From positions 1 through 64,000 of the forward strand of contig CALGBW010000044.1 in NCBI GenBank assembly GCA_937884635.1: a DNA stretch of 64,000 bases, read 5' to 3'. Under the pieces are notes generated by a model that made no database searches, was not told where the DNA came from, and saw nothing but the letters and a program-made list of their open reading frames with translations. Position numbers and translations under genes: made by a program. Source of the DNA: an uncultured Chlamydiaceae bacterium. GTDB taxonomy: Bacteria; Chlamydiota; Chlamydiia; Chlamydiales; Chlamydiaceae. The first letter of the stretch is position 1; the number at the start of each line of letters is the position of its first letter. Positions 53,582 to 61,800 of this stretch are shown here, in pieces.

Positions 53582-54220
53582 TTATCTTTTTCCTAACAAC
53601 CAATTCATTAAACTACCTAATAGTCCCCAAGGAGAACGAGCTAAATCAGCGGCATGACTGCAAACAGAGCCTGTAAATCTTACAACTTTTCTAGGCGCGT
53701 CATAATATGGTTTATTGTTAGGCACTTTATAATGGGGATCTTTACAAGGTACATCATAAGGATTTAGATTTTCTTGAGCTGTATAATATCCAGAACACAG
53801 GCTTCCATCTTCTTCAAATAGTCGACGCAAACCTAAATCAGACTCAGGCGAACTATTATCAGATGATTCGGAACTTTGTGCTCCTTCCTCTAACTGAGAA
53901 GCAGGAATAGATGCAGGACATTGTGGTTCTACTTGACTTTGTTGGCTAGCTTGAGCTTTACCTTTTTTGATTGCAGAAACAATAGCTACAATTAATAAAC
54001 CTAATCCAGCAGCACCAGCTCCGACTGATACAGCCATAACAAGAGGTAAGCCAGCGAACAACATAGCAGCACCAACACCAACTCCAATCAGGAGGGGTAG
54101 CGCGACAAGAGCTACTTTCTTCGCAACATTTGCAAAGGCTTTGCCACAATTTTTTAAGCTAGAATTTGATTGAGAACTCCCTATAGAAGAAAGAGGAGCA
54201 CCAGCGCATAATACTTGCAT
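53582..54220 (-). CDS. Inc-type bilobed membrane protein with acidic tail
   Basis: Encodes 212 residues from ATG 54220 (MQVLCAGAPLSS), preceded by GAGGTGTTT. Lobes at about 32-85 (VALVALPLLIGVGVGAAMLF, GLPLVMAVSVGAGAAGLGLL). A Gln/Ser/Glu-rich linker (QLEEGAQSSESSDNSSPESD) is followed by Tyr- and Pro-rich sequence (DPHYKVPNNKPYYDAPRK) and a C-terminal hydrophobic end (PWGLLGSLMNWLLGKR). The Tyr/Pro segment could be a host-directed phosphorylation or SH-type site, which is speculation. Confidence 0.72.
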   Translation of the reverse strand: MQVLCAGAPLSSIGSSQSNSSLKNCGKAFANVAKKVALVALPLLIGVGVGAAMLFAGLPLVMAVSVGAGAAGLGLLIVAIVSAIKKGKAQASQQSQVEPQCPASIPASQLEEGAQSSESSDNSSPESDLGLRRLFEEDGSLCSGYYTAQENLNPYDVPCKDPHYKVPNNKPYYDAPRKVVRFTGSVCSHAADLARSPWGLLGSLMNWLLGKR

Positions 54221-54571
54221 AAACACCTCAAAACACAACTTTTATAAAAATTGTTTGTTAGTTCTTTTTACAATTTTATTTCGTAGGTCGAGGGGGATAG
54301 AAGTACAGGGATCTCAATATTTGAGTCACTTGAATCAAGCATCCCTTAATCGATGGAGAGTGGAGAATTTTGTTTTTATCTAAAAAAATTAAATTAAAAT
54401 TATAAAATTATCGCTAATTTAAATCAAATTATTACTAATTAGCGATTTATAATTAGAAATAGACAGAGAGGATCCGTGTTTTCTAAAACAAGAACTCTTA
54501 ACATACCTCAACCTCTAGACTATTCCATTTACTTTATACATGGGACCAAAGTTGCCTTAACCCCAAAACCT
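54221..54571. other. Spacer with AT-rich inverted repeat
   Basis: Contains ATCGCTAATT (54410-54419) and AATTAGCGAT (54437-54446), a perfect 10-bp inverted repeat with an 17-base centre in very AT-rich DNA. It could end the 54572 transcript or be an operator for the 53582 gene. A plus-strand frame from 54476 runs antisense to the 54572 gene and is not called. Confidence 0.45.
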
Positions 54572-54961
54572 TTATCCCTTTGCGCATATTGTGGAAACTG
54601 CATAAGGATTCTCAGCTCCCTTACGGTAGCATCGATCTTGAGTCGCTTTAGGAATAGGAGGGGGAGAATAAGCCGGTGGAGGCGTCGAACGAAAGCGATT
54701 CTTAGAAGGGCTGAAAGGATTTAAGCTAGACACAACGACACTAACTAATAAACCTAATCCAAGCGCGCTGACACCACCTAAAGCAGCCGCTACAAGAGGT
54801 AAGCCAGCGAAAAACATAGCGGCAAACACCCCAAGGGCCAGTAAAACAGGCAATGCAAAAAGCATAACCCTCTTCGCTATCTGTAAAGATTTAACGCAAC
54901 AGCCCGATCCAGTATAAGAAGGGTTCTGTATAGGGCTATTACAGTGACTAGCTACTCGCAT
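54572..54961 (-). CDS. Small Inc-type bilobed membrane protein
   Basis: Encodes 129 residues. Lobes at about 28-80 (IAKRVMLFALPVLLALGVFA, AGLPLVAAALGGVSALGLGL). The tail is Pro-rich (STPPPAYSPPPIPKATQD). GGAGTTGCT precedes ATG 54961. PPPAY resembles a PPxY WW-domain ligand; this is only a pattern. It is the last Inc gene of the array. Confidence 0.72.
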   Translation of the reverse strand: MRVASHCNSPIQNPSYTGSGCCVKSLQIAKRVMLFALPVLLALGVFAAMFFAGLPLVAAALGGVSALGLGLLVSVVVSSLNPFSPSKNRFRSTPPPAYSPPPIPKATQDRCYRKGAENPYAVSTICAKG

Positions 54962-55274
54962 AGCAACTCCAAAAATATAATAATTTTTTTCTTATAGAGA
55001 GGTCTAAAAGAGGGTAACTAGAAAAGGCAGTAGGAGGGTATTGAAGTCCTCGTAAGGCAAAATCTGTCGAAAATTCCCAAAAAGAAATTTAATCAAGGAA
55101 ATATTCTAAATAAAAAAGTATTTTTAAATCAAATTTAATTTCTAAAAAACTAAAGAGGTAAAGATATCTAAATAAAAAGAAAACTAAGAGGATAGAAAAT
55201 TAAAATTAATAGAATTTTTTTAAAAAACATAATAAAATATTTTACGAAAAAATTTTTGTAGAAGTAATAAAAGC
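54962..55274. other. Divergent AT-rich promoter region
   Basis: A 312-bp spacer, very AT-rich from 55080 to 55270, between the divergent Inc gene (54961) and the IQ-motif gene (55275). It must hold both promoters. No symmetric operator is seen. Confidence 0.45.
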
Positions 55275-56861
55275 ATGTACACTCTGTTTCAAAGAACAGC
55301 ATCTACTCCAAAAGCAGACTGGTTAGAGCGTGTCGGTTCACACTCTTTAGGGTTGTTTCATATAGCCATGGGTAAGACATACCATGTGACACCTAAAATG
55401 CATTTTACCCATCAAGAACGCTCTTTACATCAACGAGTATACGCTTGTATTGCTATTATTCTACTGGCTCCTGTTGTTCTGTTATTAGCCTTAGTTGGTT
55501 GCCTCGCTTACACACTGTCTAAAACTCATGCTATTTTAGAAACAAAACTCAGACAGCAAATCCAACACGTATTAGATATACAAAAGCGAAAGGCTAGTCC
55601 TAACTGGAAGCAAGAACAAGAGCAGGCTGCTATTTGCTTACAGAAACATATTAGAGGATATCTAGAAAGAAAGAACTTTTTGAGCCGTTCCTTATTTCCT
55701 CGTTATAAAGACGTTTGTGGAGTGATTGAACATCATCCAAACCGAGTCAGTAAAATTCCAGCAGGGAAGGCGAGTCATCCCGTTTTTGCCCCAGAAAATA
55801 TGTCAGAAATTATAGCGAAACAATCTGGGACAAAATTGGCTAAACATCGCTTTCATAATATGAGACGAGTAAGAAAACTATGCGCTAAACTAGGGTTATC
55901 CAAACTTATGATCCCTAAAGCCCGACTTTTCCACTCTTTCTTGATCGAAGAGCGTCTTCCTATTACTCCATCGACATACGCAAACTTAGCTATTTATCAA
56001 GCGAACCCCCAATTATTTGATCAGGCAATAAAAGAGCTCTTACAGTTATGCACTAGAATGACTTTCTTAGACTTATTTGGTTCCATGGACCACCCATTTC
56101 AACATGTCCCAGGCATGAAACGTTACGTAAGATACGATAACATCCCTATGACCGTCATCAATGGTAAGGGACACCTGGTACTAGTAGACTTAGAAGACAT
56201 TACAATGGAACCTCAGAAAGACCCCGTAGAAATGCTGGTACAAATCTTCCCATTACATGCTGATCTTATCAAGACAGAAGCCCAACGCTTAGGAATTAAG
56301 TTTGATAAAGAAAAAGTCTATCAACTACAACAAAGCAGCTTAAATGCGCTCTCTTTCTTCCTTCATAATCATGCCAAACGAATTCGCCATCTTAATATTG
56401 ATCCTAAGAAAAACCCAAAACCAAAGTTTCATTTAAATGAACAGCAACTCAAAGAACTGGGACAACGCATCCAAGAGAAAATGAGCGAGGAGTTACGTTA
56501 CTATAATGCAGGGGAGACTATAACCCTAGAGATGGCTAAACAGTTAGCTAAAGTCACAATTCAAGCGTTAGAAAAAGAACTCGGCTACAGACACGAAGCT
56601 AAAAAAGAGAAATTTAAAAATCGTCCCGCTACATGGGCAAATGTATTAGAGATCCGATCTCCAATTTTCAATGTTGATAGCGCTGTACTTAGTGAAATAG
56701 CTAACTCAATGACGACAATATCTGATGAAAGGCGTCAATCTATGGCATTCTCATGTCTTAAACAGGCGTTATCTTTCCTTGTTTCAGAAGGATTTATTTA
56801 CTTCTATAGTCTACGCTATTACACGCGTCAACAAGCCCACCTGGCTTGGGTCCGATATTAA
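55275..56861 (+). CDS. Membrane-anchored IQ-motif protein, paralogue 2
   Basis: Encodes 528 residues, homologous end to end with 50953-52548. Hydrophobic stretch VYACIAIILLAPVVLLLALV, IQ motif AAICLQKHIRGYLERKNFL, then KIPAGKASHPVFAPEN, KHRFHNMRRVRKLCAKLGL, FLIEERLPI, MTFLDLFGSMDHPFQHVPGM, RYDNIPMTVINGKGHLVLVD and LEDI. The C-terminus ends AHLAWVRY (AHLLWIRY in the other). Conserved blocks with variable spacers suggest selection on the domain after duplication. The start ATG 55275 lacks a good Shine-Dalgarno. Function unknown; an inclusion-membrane protein binding a host EF-hand partner is an inference. Confidence 0.7.
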   Translation: MYTLFQRTASTPKADWLERVGSHSLGLFHIAMGKTYHVTPKMHFTHQERSLHQRVYACIAIILLAPVVLLLALVGCLAYTLSKTHAILETKLRQQIQHVLDIQKRKASPNWKQEQEQAAICLQKHIRGYLERKNFLSRSLFPRYKDVCGVIEHHPNRVSKIPAGKASHPVFAPENMSEIIAKQSGTKLAKHRFHNMRRVRKLCAKLGLSKLMIPKARLFHSFLIEERLPITPSTYANLAIYQANPQLFDQAIKELLQLCTRMTFLDLFGSMDHPFQHVPGMKRYVRYDNIPMTVINGKGHLVLVDLEDITMEPQKDPVEMLVQIFPLHADLIKTEAQRLGIKFDKEKVYQLQQSSLNALSFFLHNHAKRIRHLNIDPKKNPKPKFHLNEQQLKELGQRIQEKMSEELRYYNAGETITLEMAKQLAKVTIQALEKELGYRHEAKKEKFKNRPATWANVLEIRSPIFNVDSAVLSEIANSMTTISDERRQSMAFSCLKQALSFLVSEGFIYFYSLRYYTRQQAHLAWVRY

Positions 56862-56987
56862 TTAAAGATCCCGTAGAGGGGGAGGGAAAAAGAGTAGAGC
56901 CTTCAGACATTTATAACGTCTGATAATATGTATTATGTTGAATAAAGAGAGCCACCAAATCGCAGGCTCCCTCAATCAAAGTTTCGC

Positions 56988-57025
56988 ACTTTAAAGTATC
57001 AAAGTAAAGTTCAGTACTTTAAAGT
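56988..57025. promoter_or_regulatory. Pair of ACTTTAAAGT palindromes upstream of the 57048 gene
   Basis: The 10-bp palindrome ACTTTAAAGT occurs at 56988-56997 and again at 57016-57025, 28 bp centre to centre, and directly before the gene. The flanks also match (CACTTTAAAGT ... ACTTTAAAGTG). It has the form of a paired operator or of a hairpin near the promoter. Confidence 0.45.
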
Positions 57026-57047
57026 GTATAAAGAGGTTTAGGTTAAA

Positions 57048-57599
57048 ATGGCCGCTATAACCAGAACATCTTCCTTAATTCGTCCCACCTTACTAAGAAG
57101 TCTATCTAGAGAATCTACACCAACATCTTCAACAAAAGCAGCAGCCCTCCAAACAGCAAGAAAATTACAAAATACTAATAGCACTAGAACTATTCTTGTC
57201 CAAAGTGAAAACCGGTTCTCTAGTTACACAGAACAACTAGTCGATATTACTAAGAAACATAAACGAGAAGCTAAAATCCTTATCAACAAAATTAACTTCT
57301 CCAATCTTTGGAGAAGCCAAGCTAAAAGTCAAATTCTTACAGAAGGTGCAGTTCGCTTAGACCTACAAGGATTTAGCTCTAATGGATCGTATAATTACCA
57401 ACTGCAAGTGGGCTCTCATACTATTGCTACCGTTATTATAGATAAAGGCCTAGCCGGCATGAAGACCTCTCATGAACAAACTTATGCTATGAGAAAAATT
57501 AAATCTGGATTCCAACAAAGCCTTGGAGATAGTCGTGTGTATAGAATCGATCTTTCAACAGATGAACTCCCCTATCTTCGCGATCAAAGAAAAAATTAA
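57048..57599 (+). CDS. Hypothetical protein, 183 residues
   Basis: Begins MAAITRTSSLIRPTLLRSLS, a Ser/Thr/Arg-rich N-terminus resembling type III-secreted starts. The body is mixed alpha/beta (EQLVDITKKHKREAKILINK, GAVRLDLQGFSSNGSYNYQL, SHTIATVIIDKGLAGM, SRVYRIDLSTDELPYL). No membrane segment. AGAGGTTTAGGTTAAA before the ATG resembles leaders of the Inc genes at 52978 and 53387. Function unknown. Followed 42 bp later by an octamer repeat tract. Confidence 0.65.
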   Translation: MAAITRTSSLIRPTLLRSLSRESTPTSSTKAAALQTARKLQNTNSTRTILVQSENRFSSYTEQLVDITKKHKREAKILINKINFSNLWRSQAKSQILTEGAVRLDLQGFSSNGSYNYQLQVGSHTIATVIIDKGLAGMKTSHEQTYAMRKIKSGFQQSLGDSRVYRIDLSTDELPYLRDQRKN

Positions 57600-57640
57600 G
57601 AAAAAAAGAATATTAATTAACTAATAAATAACATATAATT

Positions 57641-57696
57641 GGTTAATTGGTTAATTGGTTAATTGGTTAATTGGTTAATTGGTTAATTGGTTAATT
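57641..57696. repeat. Seven perfect tandem copies of GGTTAATT
   Basis: 56 bases made of seven identical 8-bp units, ending exactly at the ATG at 57697. Because the unit is 8 bp, gain or loss of a copy shifts the reading frame of anything upstream and changes the promoter-to-start distance. Confidence 0.95.
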
Positions 57697-58221
57697 ATGG
57701 CCACAGCTAGTAGTTTAAGCACTAACGATAGAAAATGGTTTCGTTATTTAAGACTACAATCCAGAAGTTTTCTGCGGGCCAACTGCCCTTATAGCAATTG
57801 CCTATCCCAAAGGGTTGCTGAGATATACGGATCCCGCCGAGGCAATCTTGATGTAGTATTACCCCGTGTGGAAACTGGGTCTGGAAGCGTCTCGTTAGAG
57901 CTATTTGATGAGGCCAAACTTTCTGAGTTTCTATCAAGGCTAACAATCACTTGCAACACCCCCCATTTTATATATTCTGACGTTTGCGGCCGTCCCCGAG
58001 CACGACGAATAGTAGAAGTTGTTTGCTCTATCTTACGAAACGAAGACTTTACCCGTCATCTTGAGCGCGCAAACTGTGCATGCGCGTTACCACTACCATG
58101 GATTTCTATTAAAGGATTAATGGGGGTTGTTGTCATTGCGGCAGCAGCAGGTGGTGTACACTTTGCCGACTGCTCGCTTCATGAATCTCGATTTGGGTTA
58201 AAAAGCCCTATTAGATTTTGA
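57697..58221 (+). CDS. Hypothetical protein, 174 residues, preceded by octamer repeat
   Basis: Begins MATASSLSTNDRKWFRYLRL at ATG 57697, which I choose because in-frame codons further up are only the repeat (LVNWLI). No Shine-Dalgarno is present; the repeat occupies its place. Features: NCPYSNCLSQ, GRPRARRIVEVVCSILRNED, and one hydrophobic segment (LMGVVVIAAAAGGVHF). The gene is more GC-rich than its surroundings, which may reflect transfer. Function unknown. Confidence 0.6.
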   Translation: MATASSLSTNDRKWFRYLRLQSRSFLRANCPYSNCLSQRVAEIYGSRRGNLDVVLPRVETGSGSVSLELFDEAKLSEFLSRLTITCNTPHFIYSDVCGRPRARRIVEVVCSILRNEDFTRHLERANCACALPLPWISIKGLMGVVVIAAAAGGVHFADCSLHESRFGLKSPIRF

Positions 58222-58577
58222 CACTAGCTCCCTCTTGATTAGTAAAACTAGTTGTGTACTGTTAACAAATAACAATGACCTCCCATATCCCGTTTTGGGA
58301 AAAGCAATCGCGTAACCAGGAAAAAGACATCGTAGTCAAAAACTAAGAAATTTCTTTAATCGCTTTCTGGATACTTAAAATCATCCTAAATACAGTAGCT
58401 CTTATCCCCCTTGCATATACTTATAAGCCCTGATTTCTATATATATTACTAAGTATCGCAAGTTTAAATTAACGTATACAATCTTTTTCATATGTAATTT
58501 TCTTTAAAATCATGTTGCAAATAACTATAAACTGAACAAAAATTCAGCAAAAAAAAAAAAAGAAAAGAAAGAACGTT
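58222..58577. other. AT-rich spacer before the 58-codon gene
   Basis: A 355-bp spacer ending in an A13-14 run interrupted by one G (58552-58570). Nothing else is recognised; it should contain the promoter of the small gene. Confidence 0.4.
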
Positions 58578-58754
58578 ATGTCAATTCCAGGCCCACATAT
58601 GCTTATGAACGCTTTATTTTTCCTATTAAGAAAAACAAGCGGGTTAAATACACACCAAACCTCATCATCAGATCTTGTTGACGCCGCGGCCAAAAGGGCT
58701 ATAAAAAACAATGAGCAAACAAACGAAACTGTTAAAGCAAAGCAAAAAAGTTAA
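58578..58754 (+). CDS. Small hypothetical protein, 58 residues
   Basis: Begins MSIPGPHMLMNALFFLLRKT, a short hydrophobic amphipathic start, then a polar Gln/Asn/Lys-rich tail (KNNEQTNETVKAKQKS). AAGAAAG lies 9 bases before the ATG in a purine-rich leader. It is convergent with the cytotoxin gene and separated from it by a terminator. Too short to classify; a small secreted protein or a spurious frame are both possible. Confidence 0.45.
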   Translation: MSIPGPHMLMNALFFLLRKTSGLNTHQTSSSDLVDAAAKRAIKNNEQTNETVKAKQKS

Positions 58755-58825
58755 CTGATCCGTAAATTCTTTTTAGGATCTCGATAACTTTTAAATCTTA
58801 CTGATGTTAGAATACAGCTTATCAA

Positions 58826-58852
58826 ATAAAGCCCCTAGTTTAGAGGCTTTAT
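58826..58852 (-). terminator. Terminator of the cytotoxin gene
   Basis: On the minus strand ATAAAGCC, a 10-base loop and GGCTTTAT followed by TTG; it starts 13 bases after the cytotoxin stop. Confidence 0.7.
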
Positions 58853-58865
58853 CTCCGTTTCTCTT

Positions 58866-61800
58866 TTAAGGAATCTCTTCACCTGGGATAGTAATCACGT
58901 TATTATCCATTCGTAATTTGAGCTCTTCTTCTTTAGAAACCTCCATGACTATATAGATTTTCTTCTTGTAGTACTCGCTCTCATCTATTTTGCGGACACG
59001 GAAAATCATACGTTTTTCAAAGTCACAAGTCATGTCTCCTTCGTGGTTTTGCAAAGTCGCATAGTTTTCTATTACGCTGTAATATACGTCGTACTTAGAC
59101 CCAGGCCTTCTATCAAATACTTCTTTTTGTGACGTAATAAACGAAAGCACAATGTTATGCGAAGACATCTTCAATAGCATTCCAACACGAATTCTAGAAC
59201 GAATCCACTTAGGAACCTGAACTCTGTAATACCCCGCTCCGAAGTGCAAAATTTCTTTAGGAATTGCCCAACGAGGATGTGCTTCATTTAAATGTAAGGC
59301 AGCCTCTAATAAATAGTTATCATAAGCCTTAGCCCTCTTAGACCCAATAACACGATCTCGTAAATCCCAAGCTAGATAATCAATCCAGGAATAAAACTCT
59401 GGAGTTGTATTAGGGTCATAGAAAAGAACTTGATCATTCGTTGGTATGACTGCATTAGCAAGTGATAAAATTTTTCCAGGGAGCGTCTTCCCTCCATTCA
59501 TTGCAGGGAATATGACTCGGAAATGACGCAGATCCGGTCCGACAAAAGCCAATACCTTACCACGAATAAACGCCTTATCTTTTTCACTTTCTTCGGAAAT
59601 ACCGATCTTCTGGAAAGCACCCCAATTATGCTTATACCCTTTCAAGCGCAGGACAAACGCTTGATTGTGTTTCTCTGTATCTATTAAGCGTACCACATAT
59701 AAATCTCCAGAGACAGGATCTAGGTAATAGGAGCTTTGAGGAATAGTGGATAACGGCAATCTATAATCCGCTATCTTCATAGAAGAATCTAAGAAGGATA
59801 ACGTGTTATCTATACGATCTTCTTTTACCTCTTTAGGATCTATGGTATGTGTTAATACAACCAAGGCTTCTTTCTGATATTTCGCAGGAAGCTTGAGATG
59901 ATAATTCTTTACTTCTTGTTCTAAGGGCTGTCTATGCCAAGATGAACCAAACTCTCTAGCTAACATCGCTAGGTCTAAGGTTTCATCTCCAAGTTTCAGT
60001 TTTAAGTGATTCCAATAGCTTTCATCAATTAATCTTTGGTGTGTATTGGCTGATACAGTGTGCTCATCCGAAAGCGCTTCTGATTGTGAAGATGCCTCTG
60101 ATTGCAATGTTTTTCTATCTATATTCTTCTGGAAAAAGTCTTTAAAGACTAACCGAATTGCACCAATGCCTTGCTCCTCTCGCACATAGAACAGTTTGAC
60201 AATGAAATCTCGATTTTGAATAGCCACTAACTCTTGAGCGTACATTAGCTGTCGACTTAAAGCAGGGGTTTCTTCTGCTATCGTATAACGCGTAAAATCG
60301 TCTAGTTCTAATGAAGTTTTATACACCTGTATCTCATCATGAGCTTGCCATGTATGATGAGAAAAGCGCGATGTAGGCGTATCCTTAGCATGCAAAGGGG
60401 CAACTTTTAAAACGCTATGCATCAAGGTATTGTACCGGAACCAATGCAAATCTTTAAAAGCGAGGTATTTCATAGATCGCGCTGGAATGGACTCTTCAAA
60501 GTTCTTTTTAGCCGGCGAGTAAGTATGCCATCTAGAATCGGCCATAACCCTATCCAAAGCCCCTTCATCCACATTCCCTACAACAGAAATGTCTACATTA
60601 CCTCTATTCTCAACCCCTAAGATGTTCTCATTATTTTTACGAAACCCTCCCAAAATGAGCGTAACTGTATTGTTTAAGCTCATAATTCCCGTTAATCTTT
60701 CAGGTATCAGCTCGCTATGATGGTATAACGCATGTGATTCTCCTTTGGACGCTTTTTTCAACGATTGCACCCATTCACCAAGAGTGGGTCTTGCTCTTGG
60801 GTGAATGTCAAATATCGTTTGTTCTGGAAAGTTTTTAAGATCCCAGGATACATTTAACAAAACGGTATATCGTGGAGAAGAAATAGCTAACTCTAGTTTA
60901 TCACCAACTAGCTTACCTAAAATCAAAGATGGGACAAGTGTAGTTATATCCACTATTTGGGGAAAAACATCATCATGGGCCAATAGTAGCTCTATGGGGC
61001 GTGGCCGGGACCCTGGAGACGAGGTAATGATGTAAGTACAACCTGGGACCCCTTGAACTCGAATAGCATACTCTTCTAAAGTCTTAATATCTATCTCGGT
61101 GTAAGCATGTGGGAGATATGTAAAGCTACGATTTTGTTTATGGAACAAAACTGTGCTTTCTTTCTGAGCTATTAATACTTCTGGGGCAAGTGCCCATCCT
61201 AACCTCTGCAGCCAAGAAATAATATCTGCAGCATGTTCGGATTCCTTAGGATGTCTTTTCTTCCACAGCGATTGTTCACACCTAGTTACGGCGAGTATTA
61301 GTGGCGTCTTTTTTCTTGGTATGGTTGTAGGATCTGTATCTATAGTATTTAGTGTAATCCCATCTTTAAATTTCACTTCAAAACGGCCATGCCACTCTTG
61401 ATAAAGAGGTGTGCCATCCTCATTTTCAATAAAAATAGAATTCGAAACATACCTAGGAGGTACTACAGGAATAAACCCAATTCTGTCATTCATGGGCTTC
61501 CAATCTGATAAATCTGTCTCTAAAAAGAGTATATGCGAATCTGATTTGGCAGCTATTTTAATATGGAGATCTCGTATTACCTTAGGAACATAGTAACGAC
61601 AAAAACCTAATCCGGAATAAACGGTCCCCCCGCCAGCCCCTAGTTTGAACTTCGTATTGGAGCTCCCCTTTAATACATCAACACCTAAAGGAGAGCCTAT
61701 AATTGTTCTGAATCCACGCTGTTCTACCCTAAGCAGATCAATCTTCACCCCATCCGGACGGACGAAGTAAACTTCTTGCACTAATTGCGTAAGATCAAAG

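Noticed and set aside
54476..54724. 82-codon plus-strand frame
   Set aside because: Antisense to the 54572 Inc gene and encodes only low-complexity Arg-rich sequence from the complement of its Pro-rich tail.
54572..54961. Assigning the name IncA to one of the bilobed proteins
   Set aside because: Topology alone does not separate IncA from other Incs, and no member shows a clear IncA sequence signature by eye.
57641..57696. CRISPR-like array
   Set aside because: The repeat units are 8 bp and directly contiguous without spacers; it is a simple tandem repeat. No cas genes are present.
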